From positions 1 through 45,592 of the forward strand of contig CAIMZS010000144.1 of NCBI GenBank assembly GCA_903846015.1: a stretch of 45,592 nucleotides of DNA, read 5' to 3'. Shown here piece by piece: positions 23,514 to 30,056 of the stretch (position 1 is its first letter; each line of letters starts with the position of its first letter). The stretch comes from an uncultured Anaerolineae bacterium. GTDB taxonomy: Bacteria > Chloroflexota > Anaerolineae > Anaerolineales > Villigracilaceae. A program made the translations under genes and the position numbers. The notes beneath the pieces were generated by a model that was not told the DNA's origin, made no database searches, and saw only the letters and a list, made by a program, of their open reading frames with translations.

Positions 23514-24064
23514 GCGACAACCCTGGCAGGAACATCGACCAACTGGTACCACGGCCAGCGCCTGCGCGCCGTGCTGAGCAGGGAGGGGCGAACGACAACA
23601 ACCGCCGGGAATTTTTTACGGGAATCGAGTATCTCGAGGCCAATCATCAGTCCTACCCCTTGTTCAAATTCAAGCGGGCCAACTTCATCGAGAATAAATA
23701 AATCACACGAATCGATCTGTTTCAGGATGGTATTCCCCCACTCCAACGTCTCAGCAACCATCTGCCAATTTATTGTCCGGAAATCTCCCTGTTCTACTCC
23801 GGCACGAAATGCCAGGGTACGGCGCTCGCCTGTATGCAAATCCATAAGATCGATGCCGACTTTGGTATCGTTTTCAAAGATTGCCGGGGAAATTAAACCA
23901 CGCAGTTTCAAACCACGAACATACGCATGTTCAACCAGATCCATGCACAACCTGGTTTTACCAGCCCCTTTTGTGCCTGAGACCAACACTAATTCTGGTT
24001 TGATTTTGTTCGAAGAAAAAACACTCTCCAAAATGAGAGCAGACGAGCTTTCAGAGACTTGCAT
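23510..24064 (-). CDS. THEP1-like nucleoside-triphosphatase (P-loop NTPase)
   Basis: The start at 24064 (AAGGAG 8 bases upstream) gives 184 residues; a longer frame from 24100 has no such site. Walker A is GTKGAGKTRL and Walker B is CDLFILDEVGPLEF, with the LRGLISPAIFEND segment between. These are hallmarks of the NTPase_1 (THEP1) family, single-domain NTPases with broad NTP hydrolysis in vitro and unclear cellular roles. Its stop overlaps the start of the ECF ATPase gene, so the two proteins are made in a coupled way and it may serve the same transport or cofactor system. Confidence 0.8.
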   Translation of the reverse strand: MQVSESSSALILESVFSSNKIKPELVLVSGTKGAGKTRLCMDLVEHAYVRGLKLRGLISPAIFENDTKVGIDLMDLHTGERRTLAFRAGVEQGDFRTINWQMVAETLEWGNTILKQIDSCDLFILDEVGPLEFEQGVGLMIGLEILDSRKKFPAVVVVRPSLLSTARRRWPWYQLVDVPARVVA

Positions 24065-24177
24065 AGAGTTGCGCTCCTTTCCAATTTCATCCCATTTCAC
24101 ATGGGATTACGGGAAGCTTTTCCGTTTCCAGAAAAACCTTGCCAGTGGTGAGTAGCTGTCCATTCCGCCATGACTTC

Positions 24178-24199
24178 GCCCGTGCAGAACCGGGAACCA
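24178..24199 (-). repeat. Family A repeat
   Basis: A near-complete reverse copy (CCCGTGCAGAACCGGG core, then AACCA for TACCA). It sits in the 207-base gap between the DUF3343 and THEP1-like genes. Confidence 0.8.
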
Positions 24200-24271
24200 A
24201 GATTTTAGGCAGAACAGATCGGAGTAATATTTATTTGAATTCCCATACAGTAGCTGGGACCATCGCTCAGC

Positions 24272-24502
24272 TTATTTACCAGTGAGCGAATGTAGACCAG
24301 CGATGTTTACATGCGCACTTTCCAAAAGTTTGTTTACAGTCTCCTTCAAGGTCAAGTCAAATCGTAGAGAAATTCCGCAGTCGCTTGACAACTCGCGAGG
24401 TGTTGGAATAAGTTTAACTGTCAGGCTGGCTCTCATCAATAGCGCTTCTGCCTGCATTGCAGAGGTAGTATTGTGAAAAAGGATAATGCCATATTCAGTC
24501 AT
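24272..24502 (-). CDS. DUF3343 small protein
   Basis: From ATG 24502 it has 76 residues and overlaps the end of the cysteine desulfurase gene by 8 bases, so it is translationally coupled. The sequence YGIILFHNTTSAMQAEALLMRASLTVKLIPTPRELSSDCGISLRF is typical of DUF3343, including the invariant Cys in DCGISLRF. Published comparative genomics links DUF3343 with YedF, YedE and a CsdB-like desulfurase in selenium and sulfur metabolism. A sulfur/selenium carrier or adaptor role is suggested but not proven. The Cys would be the obvious carrier residue. Confidence 0.85.
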   Translation of the reverse strand: MTEYGIILFHNTTSAMQAEALLMRASLTVKLIPTPRELSSDCGISLRFDLTLKETVNKLLESAHVNIAGLHSLTGK

Positions 24503-25646
24503 GATCAACCGAGATCTTTTCAAGCGCCTTTACTACCACGCTTATATCATCCAGCGAAGTGAAGATACCTGGCGCAAGACGGATGGTACCTTCTGGGAAT
24601 GTGCCAATGGTTTTGTGCGCGGCAGGCGCACAGTGCAGCCCAACCCGACAGAGAATCCCATGGTTGTCATCCAATTGAAGACCAACATCTGACACACGCA
24701 TATTTTTTACCCTGCAAGATACAACTGCGGTCATTTCGGACGGCTTCGGCCCATAAACTATCACACCAGGAATATTCAGCAATCCCGCAATTAATGCCTC
24801 TTTGACCTTGTTCTCGTGAGCACCAATTTCAGCGATTCCCCTGGAAAGTACCCAACGAATCCCTGCGCCCAAACCAGCAATACCGACGCTATTGGGAGTC
24901 CCGCTTTCAAATTTATCGGGCAACATTTCTGGTTGCTGTTCGAATTCCGACCGGCTGCCGGTGCCTCCGCGAATCAACGGCTCGAAGTTGGCAATGTCCA
25001 CGCGCTCACCAATCACCAAACCTCCGGTTCCGGTTGGTCCACATAATCCTTTATGACCGGTAAAAGCCAACAGATCAATGCCCAATGCTGGCTGGTCGAT
25101 TGGAATGACACCCGCAGTCTGGGCGCTATCGACTAATAATAAGGCGCCGGCCTGATGAGCGATCGTCGCGATCTCCTGAATCGGCAGGATAGTCCCGATA
25201 ACATTGCTGGCATGCGTAACCACAACCATGCGAGTCCCCTGGGTGACGGCTGCTCGCAATGATTCCAGATCAAGTCGACCATCAGCACCACATTGAACAA
25301 CAGTCAATCGAAGCCCTTCCATTTCAAGGGCACGCAGCGGGCGCATCACTGAATTGTGCTCGAGGCTGGTGGTGACAACCCGATCTCCGGGTTTCAACAA
25401 ACCGCCCAAGGCTAAGTTTAATGCCTGGGTAACATTGGCTGTGAAAATTACCTTCTGTGGGTCAGAGACATGGAAAAGTTCGGTGACCAGCTCGCGTGTA
25501 TTAAATACAATCCGGGCTGCAGAGATGGACAGGCGGTGACCGGAACGACCCGGGTTGCCACCGGAATATTCCATGAAGTCGGTCATTGCATGAAGCACTT
25601 CCTTCGGTTTCGGCCAAGAAGTAGCTGCATTATCAAGATAGATCAC
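24495..25646 (-). CDS. Cysteine desulfurase family protein (aminotransferase class V, EF2568-like)
   Basis: The start is GTG at 25646 behind AAGGAG; 383 residues. N-terminal IYLDNAATSWPKP and GNPGRSGHR are typical of the subgroup. PLP-binding Lys is in FTGHKGLCGP, SLEHNSVMRP holds the His that stacks on PLP, and the active-site Cys is in VGLHCAPAAHKTIGT. The enzyme would take sulfur (or selenium) from cysteine or selenocysteine as a persulfide. The TIGR01977-type subgroup is known from selenium-dependent molybdenum hydroxylase clusters. Here it is coupled to DUF3343 and lies downstream of two YeeE/YedE genes and a molybdoenzyme, consistent with a dedicated sulfur or selenium relay. SelD is not in the window. 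Confidence 0.88.
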   Translation of the reverse strand: MIYLDNAATSWPKPKEVLHAMTDFMEYSGGNPGRSGHRLSISAARIVFNTRELVTELFHVSDPQKVIFTANVTQALNLALGGLLKPGDRVVTTSLEHNSVMRPLRALEMEGLRLTVVQCGADGRLDLESLRAAVTQGTRMVVVTHASNVIGTILPIQEIATIAHQAGALLLVDSAQTAGVIPIDQPALGIDLLAFTGHKGLCGPTGTGGLVIGERVDIANFEPLIRGGTGSRSEFEQQPEMLPDKFESGTPNSVGIAGLGAGIRWVLSRGIAEIGAHENKVKEALIAGLLNIPGVIVYGPKPSEMTAVVSCRVKNMRVSDVGLQLDDNHGILCRVGLHCAPAAHKTIGTFPEGTIRLAPGIFTSLDDISVVVKALEKISVDHD

Positions 25647-25657
25647 TCAATACTCCT

Positions 25658-26224
25658 TCATCCGCCTGCGGCAACATGCTCATTGAACATGATCTGATCC
25701 ATGCGGCAAACCTCACCGACAGGATAGGATGTTTGTGCGACAATAACATAAGACTTCTGCGTATTGCCGGGTTGCGGAACGACCCACACAATGCTCCAGG
25801 CTAATCCATCGTAAAAGACTCCTACTGCGCCTTCCGGTATTTCTACCCAATTCATTTCATAAGCGTTTGTAGGGGATTTGGGCATCTGAGCCCGATAAAA
25901 AGCGGCTACATCTGCCTGCGGTTGCTCGCAACCATAATATCCCCATAAACCATCCTTATATTCTTTGAGATGCCTTTCAATATTCGGCCATTTGAATATT
26001 ATGGGGTCCTGCATAATTTGGAGCCCTTCACACTTTGGTAATCTAATCAATAATGAAGCACCATCTGATATGGGCGTGAGTATTGGTGTTGGCGTAGTTT
26101 CATTTTTTGCAGACATGGTTGCGGGTATGGCTGCAGAAGATTGCGTCAGTTGAGGGCTGTTCGAGCAAGCTGCCGAACTAAGGCAAAGACAACACAACAA
26201 TAATACGCATCTAATGAACCTCAT
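25658..26224 (-). CDS. Lipoprotein of unknown function
   Basis: The 188-residue protein starts at 26224 behind GAGGAGTATTA. Residues 1-20 form a lipoprotein signal with lipobox SSAAC. A Ser/Thr/Pro-rich tether (to about residue 55) precedes a compact domain containing three Cys (LPKCEG, YYGCEQ, EVCRMD) and Trp/Tyr-rich segments such as NWVEIPEGAVGVFYDGLAWSIVWVV. I do not recognise the fold. It ends 11 bases before the desulfurase start and so shares its transcript. An extracytoplasmic partner of the respiratory enzyme or transporters is possible. Confidence 0.8.
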   Translation of the reverse strand: MRFIRCVLLLCCLCLSSAACSNSPQLTQSSAAIPATMSAKNETTPTPILTPISDGASLLIRLPKCEGLQIMQDPIIFKWPNIERHLKEYKDGLWGYYGCEQPQADVAAFYRAQMPKSPTNAYEMNWVEIPEGAVGVFYDGLAWSIVWVVPQPGNTQKSYVIVAQTSYPVGEVCRMDQIMFNEHVAAGG

Positions 26225-26269
26225 TAATACTCCTCAGCTGCTAAAAACCTGATCAGTCAGTTAGTGTCG

Positions 26270-26321
26270 CTAGTCTGAACCGCAGATTTACGCAGATTTC
26301 GACGATTACGCAGATTAGAGC
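26270..26321 (+). repeat. Family C repeat (complete)
   Basis: Nearly identical to the copy at 17378, in the 159-base gap between the YeeE gene and the lipoprotein gene. Nothing else is visible in the gap. Confidence 0.8.
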
Positions 26322-26383
26322 AAGTGCATAGGAAGCCTACCTGGATGAAACATCCATCCGCCAGCTAATGTAGATTTCAACCG

Positions 26384-26830
26384 TCAATTGAGAACGGATT
26401 TGAGCATATCCACAAGGTAGACGGTGGCCACATTATAAAAAATAAGCCCAGCATAAAAACCCAACAAATACACCCAATAGGTCTTTTTGCCCTCCGTGGC
26501 AAGAACATGCATTCGGTAAGGACAACCTCCGGAGAGAGCGCCAACGATCCCCACTCCCAACCCAGACACAATGGTGATCAACCATACCGAAGCTGAGGTC
26601 GGAAGTGATGGCTGTAAAAATAACGGAAAAGCCGGAACACTGCCGCCGAAAAAGCCAAACAGGATATATCCAGCCAGGACACCGATGAAGGTGCCTCCCA
26701 CGCCCTTTAATAGCGTGGTATCGTGCATAAGGAAATAGTCCCGATAGCCTGAAATGAAACACAGGCGTGACCGTTGCCCAAGGTAACCAACAACAAAACC
26801 CAGGATAAGGGTTGCAATGGCGGCAGTCAT
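26384..26830 (-). CDS. YeeE/YedE family sulfur transporter, half-size protein 1
   Basis: From ATG 26830 (GAGGA upstream) it has 148 residues. A longer open frame to 26890 runs through a family B repeat and is not needed. About four helices are visible, with two family signatures: RSRLCFISGYRDYF near residue 20 and SGGCPYRM in the C-terminal half, each with a conserved Cys. YeeE-type proteins import thiosulfate through Cys-lined paths, and YedE relatives are predicted selenium transporters. Full-length members are about twice this size, so this probably pairs with the next protein upstream. Its start overlaps the stop of that gene (ATGA). Confidence 0.85.
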   Translation of the reverse strand: MTAAIATLILGFVVGYLGQRSRLCFISGYRDYFLMHDTTLLKGVGGTFIGVLAGYILFGFFGGSVPAFPLFLQPSLPTSASVWLITIVSGLGVGIVGALSGGCPYRMHVLATEGKKTYWVYLLGFYAGLIFYNVATVYLVDMLKSVLN

Positions 26831-27375
26831 GTCATTTTCCTCTGATGGGGCAACCGCTTCGCCTGGTCGACGGCTCGGCCTGCACTCCACCTTTGGAACC
26901 TGATGGTAAGCAGCACCCCTATACCAATGCAGACCCAGCCGATCAACCCGAGATAACTTCCATACGCACTGAGAAGCACGATCCGGATTGGACAGGCTCC
27001 GAGAATCAGACCAAAATTGATCATCAAGAATCCGTTGACGAAGTAGAACAAGGGCTGGCGTGCCGGTCGCAGGTGAATTTCACCATGTTGATAGGCGGCA
27101 ACCAGAGCTCCGAGGACAACCCCTACAACGGTTAGCAGTGGCCACATTGTTGAAGCCATGCCATATCCCCAATTTAGATTAAATAAATGGTCAGCTGTCC
27201 AGTTGAATAAATCCTTCGGATGACAAACCATGCAGAAACCATTCGCCACGGGTGGAATCACTTTAAAATAAGCCTGAACCAGTGCAGCTCCCAATCCCAA
27301 CACAAGGCCCGCATTAAACGGCGAGACCTTTACATGCTGAAGTGGCAAACCCAATAACCTTGGTGTCCTGGTCAT
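26827..27375 (-). CDS. YeeE/YedE family sulfur transporter, half-size protein 2
   Basis: The 182-residue protein starts at 27375 behind AGAAGG. Four to five helices are visible: FNAGLVLGLGAALVQAYF, LLTVVGVVLGALVAAY, and a C-terminal GLIGWVCIGIGVLLTI. Family Cys motifs are GFCMVCHP and LGACPIR. The last 15 or so residues (including AKRLPHQ) are encoded by a family B repeat that also overlaps the ribosome binding region of the next gene. Together the two half proteins could form one transporter for thiosulfate or a selenium compound. They are most plausibly the substrate supply for the downstream desulfurase/DUF3343 pair. Confidence 0.85.
   Translation of the reverse strand: MTRTPRLLGLPLQHVKVSPFNAGLVLGLGAALVQAYFKVIPPVANGFCMVCHPKDLFNWTADHLFNLNWGYGMASTMWPLLTVVGVVLGALVAAYQHGEIHLRPARQPLFYFVNGFLMINFGLILGACPIRIVLLSAYGSYLGLIGWVCIGIGVLLTIRFQRWSAGRAVDQAKRLPHQRKMT
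26844..26863 (+). repeat. Family B repeat at the junction of two YeeE genes
   Basis: Core GGGGCAACCGCTTCGCC. On the minus strand it codes AKRLPHQ at the C-terminus of the upstream YeeE protein and lies just before the start of the next one. Confidence 0.8.
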
Positions 27376-27394
27376 AGCTTTAATTTACCTTCTA

Positions 27395-27418
27395 TGCCCG
27401 TGCAGAACCGGGTACCAT
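27395..27418 (-). repeat. Family A repeat (canonical)
   Basis: A perfect reverse copy in the short gap between the TorD-like gene and the first YeeE gene. It is the only feature of that gap. Confidence 0.85.
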
Positions 27419-27432
27419 TCAATCGATCCAGA

Positions 27433-28149
27433 TCATGCTTCGGCAACCAACGAAATTGCAGAAAAGATTTCTTTTTGCATCAAAACAAAGCCCCGCAGCA
27501 TGAGTAGATGACCACGATAGAAATCGGTCTCGACCTGTTCAAAAGCTTTTTCGATGTAAAGTGGAACCCATGCTCCAAAATGAAGGTTCATAAAATCTCG
27601 CTGCTTTTCGAGCAAGCTGGAAGCGGAGAGGCTGTCGCCAGAATTCCAGGCCAACACTTCGCTTTGTGCCAGTTCTCGCAGGAAATCCATCTCTACGCTG
27701 ATGTAATCCAGGCGTTCTTTGGCGTCTGGAGATGGCTCAAGACCTGCATCTCGATAAACTCTTGAGATCGTTTGCAGAACGCTATAATCTTCCGCGTTTT
27801 TGCTCCAGATCAGTTCGTAAGGTGGCGGTGGGCCATAGCCTTTGGCTACACCCCGATACAGACAGGTTCGATCGACCCCTAATTTTTCGGTTAACTGGTC
27901 CAAATCCATCTCGCTGGTCTTTTTCAGGTAATCGAGCATCAGAGTAGCCCCGGCAATGACATCATCTTCATTGAATTCGTCTTGCTTCAAGGCCTCTAAT
28001 ACTGTACTCAACTCACCATTGCGCAAACGTACTACGAAAGCTCTATCTACCAGTGTCACAAAATGCAGGTTGAGAAAAGAATAAAATGCGACCCTCACCT
28101 GGGCAGTTTCGGCTAACTCTTTGAACTTTAATTCCTGTAATTCGTTCAT
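27433..28149 (-). CDS. TorD/DmsD-like molybdoenzyme chaperone
   Basis: The start at 28149 gives 238 residues (AAGGA 11 bases upstream). The protein is all-helical with LGVDRTCLYRGVAKGYGPPPPYE and ISVEMDFLRELAQSE, matching conserved regions of the TorD family. These chaperones bind the Tat signal of their partner molybdoenzyme, hold it until the cofactor is inserted, then release it to export. The partner here is the oxidoreductase at 30057, which carries a twin-Arg signal. The gene follows nrfD in the same direction after a repeat-rich 219-base gap. Confidence 0.85.
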   Translation of the reverse strand: MNELQELKFKELAETAQVRVAFYSFLNLHFVTLVDRAFVVRLRNGELSTVLEALKQDEFNEDDVIAGATLMLDYLKKTSEMDLDQLTEKLGVDRTCLYRGVAKGYGPPPPYELIWSKNAEDYSVLQTISRVYRDAGLEPSPDAKERLDYISVEMDFLRELAQSEVLAWNSGDSLSASSLLEKQRDFMNLHFGAWVPLYIEKAFEQVETDFYRGHLLMLRGFVLMQKEIFSAISLVAEA

Positions 28150-28173
28150 GATGTTTAAATCCTTTCCTTGCAA

Positions 28174-28315
28174 TAGCACGGCGGTTTATCGCCGTGTCCC
28201 GGTTCTAGCACGGTCACGAGGCGGTTCAGACACTCGTACTTGCTCTAATCTGCGTAATCATCGAAATCTGCGTAAATCTGCGGTTCAGACAAGTGCCGGT
28301 TCAGACTCGTGTCAT
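28174..28315. repeat. Composite repeat block (families D, A and C)
   Basis: In order on the plus strand: a palindrome built on ACGGCGGTTTATCGCCGT, an A-type unit (CCCGGTTCTAGCACGG), a GGTTCAGACAC fragment, a complete reverse family C element (28240-28291), and a further CCGGTTCAGAC fragment. It fills most of the gap between nrfD and the TorD-like gene. Confidence 0.75.
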
Positions 28316-28316
28316 G

Positions 28317-28355
28317 GGTGAGTTAAGAGATGGGTTCAGCACCTCTTAACCCCAC
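28317..28355. repeat. Hairpin downstream of nrfD
   Basis: Arms GTTAAGAG (28322-28329) and CTCTTAAC (28343-28350) with outer GGTG/CACC form a stem 13 bases beyond the nrfD stop. There is no T-run on the minus strand, so it may be an mRNA-stability or attenuation element rather than a terminator. Confidence 0.5.
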
Positions 28356-28368
28356 CATGAGTGATTAA

Positions 28369-29427
28369 TTAGCTAGCTGCTTTTGGATGGACCAGTCGCA
28401 GTCCAAGCAGATATAAAAAGCCTGCCAGTCCGAAGATCCCAACTACCCCGCTGATTTCTACCAGGGTTGGGGTGTAAGTATGCGGCAATTGCATGAAATC
28501 AAATGCCTGGCCGGAAACTAACAGCATGTATTTGGAAGCGAATACAGCCAATAGCAGCAGAGCGCCGGCCGAGACAACCGCTTGCCTTTGCTTTCCCCAC
28601 CCGGCCAATAGCACAACCGGAAGTACGAACCCGAGCAGGAGCACAAACCAGTAGAGCGGGTTTGCCAGCATCAGGCCGATCGCAGCTTGCGCATCCGGAA
28701 CCCCGGCGTAACTAATAGACGCAATCTCGAACAGGTTGAGCAGGATCAGGGCAGGCACGATCACCAGCAAAGCACGGCGTAACCATTGGACGGCAGCGCC
28801 TTCCGACTGGGTGATCAGCAAAATCGCTGATGCGGAGATAAAGCCTTCAATCAGGAAGGTAGCCGGAGTGACGCCACCATGCCACAGAGGCGTCCCTGCG
28901 CTCATGCTCAAGATCCAGCCTTCCACCGAGATCACCGCAGCTGCTACAACCCCGGCCAACACAGGCAGCAATTTGCCTTTAGGAGCCGCATACAAGTAGG
29001 TGGCAGTTACTATTACGCTAACCGCCAGCAGGGCGAAATCCCACACAAAAGGTGAGCTTAAGTTCGCAGAGAGAATCATATTCAGCACTCGGAATGGGCG
29101 TCCGATGTCCATCAGGATCATGAACCCGCTGGCTACATACGCGGCTAGAGCGCCAATCAAGAAAGAGCGCCGGTATTGCCGCAGGTTCGGTATAATTTGC
29201 AGGTCCGCCAGGCTGGTCAGGATCACCAGTCCGCCAGCGAGCCCTGCCAGGAATAAGAATGTGACAATATACAGGCCCCAAGCGATAGTCTGCCCGATGC
29301 CTAGAACAGACAATCCCTGGGTGAGTTGAATGACCCATGCAGCGATCCCGATAATCACGAGGATCCCAAACCCGATCAAGCCGGGCATTGCATTCGGAGT
29401 TGTCCTTATTTTGGTTGTGGTTGCCAT
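28369..29427 (-). CDS. NrfD/PsrC-like membrane anchor subunit
   Basis: The 352-residue protein has about nine to ten hydrophobic helices: LIGFGILVIIGIAAWVI, LYIVTFLFLAGLAGGLVI, FALLAVSVIVTATYLYA and GVVGIFGLAGFLYLLGLRLV. It belongs to the NrfD/PsrC family, which binds quinone and passes electrons to or from the iron-sulfur subunit. Residues typical of the family include the early GLAGG segment and an Asp in ILMDIGRPFR. It is preceded by AAGGAG and lies 12 bases after the iron-sulfur subunit gene, forming the third gene of the catalytic operon. Confidence 0.9.
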   Translation of the reverse strand: MATTTKIRTTPNAMPGLIGFGILVIIGIAAWVIQLTQGLSVLGIGQTIAWGLYIVTFLFLAGLAGGLVILTSLADLQIIPNLRQYRRSFLIGALAAYVASGFMILMDIGRPFRVLNMILSANLSSPFVWDFALLAVSVIVTATYLYAAPKGKLLPVLAGVVAAAVISVEGWILSMSAGTPLWHGGVTPATFLIEGFISASAILLITQSEGAAVQWLRRALLVIVPALILLNLFEIASISYAGVPDAQAAIGLMLANPLYWFVLLLGFVLPVVLLAGWGKQRQAVVSAGALLLLAVFASKYMLLVSGQAFDFMQLPHTYTPTLVEISGVVGIFGLAGFLYLLGLRLVHPKAAS

Positions 29428-29439
29428 CTTAACTTCTCC

Positions 29440-30045
29440 TTAACTGATGTAGAAGACAGCCGGGTCAGTGCCTGCCTCGGGCTTAAGCGGTTTGGCGCCG
29501 CGCTCCGCAATCAGCTTTGATACTTCACTGTTGGGATCGTCGATATCGCCAAAGGTCATAGCAGCCACCGGACAAGTGATAACGCAGGCTGGCTGCAATC
29601 CCTGCTCCAGACGGGGTTGGCAGAAGTTGCACTTTTCCACTGTTCCAGCCTGGTGTTTTGTAACCATGAGCTTCTCATAAGGCGTCAGGCCCTTGCCAGG
29701 GAAATACTCCACACCGGCGTCGTTCACAAATTGCCGGGCTTCGTATGGGCAAGCTACCATGCAGTAACGGCAGCCGATGCACTTGTCGGCGTTCACTGTT
29801 ACGATCCCATTGGGTTGTTTCTCTGTCGCGCCTACCGGGCATACATTGGCACAGGCCGGGTCCGAGCACTGGTTGCAGAGCAATGGCAAGAAGCTGTATC
29901 GTGCGCTGGGGTAGGTTCCAACTTCCGTCTTTACCACCTTGCGCCAAAAGATGCCGGGGCCGGTGCCATTCTGCTGCTTACAGGCAACAGTACAGGCGTC
30001 ACAACCGATGCATCGCTTTAAATTAATTACCATTCCGTATCGCAT
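29440..30045 (-). CDS. Four-cluster ferredoxin-like electron transfer subunit (PsrB/DmsB type)
   Basis: The 201-residue protein starts behind GGAGGAAGAGCG. Sixteen Cys are arranged as four 4Fe-4S binding groups: CIGCDACTVAC, CNQCSDPACANVCP, CIGCRYCMVACP and CNFCQPRLEQG...CVITCP. It lacks its own export signal and would be carried out with the catalytic subunit by the Tat system. It relays electrons between the NrfD quinone site and the molybdenum centre. It follows the catalytic gene by 11 bases. Confidence 0.93.
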   Translation of the reverse strand: MRYGMVINLKRCIGCDACTVACKQQNGTGPGIFWRKVVKTEVGTYPSARYSFLPLLCNQCSDPACANVCPVGATEKQPNGIVTVNADKCIGCRYCMVACPYEARQFVNDAGVEYFPGKGLTPYEKLMVTKHQAGTVEKCNFCQPRLEQGLQPACVITCPVAAMTFGDIDDPNSEVSKLIAERGAKPLKPEAGTDPAVFYIS

Positions 30046-30056
30046 CGCTCTTCCTC

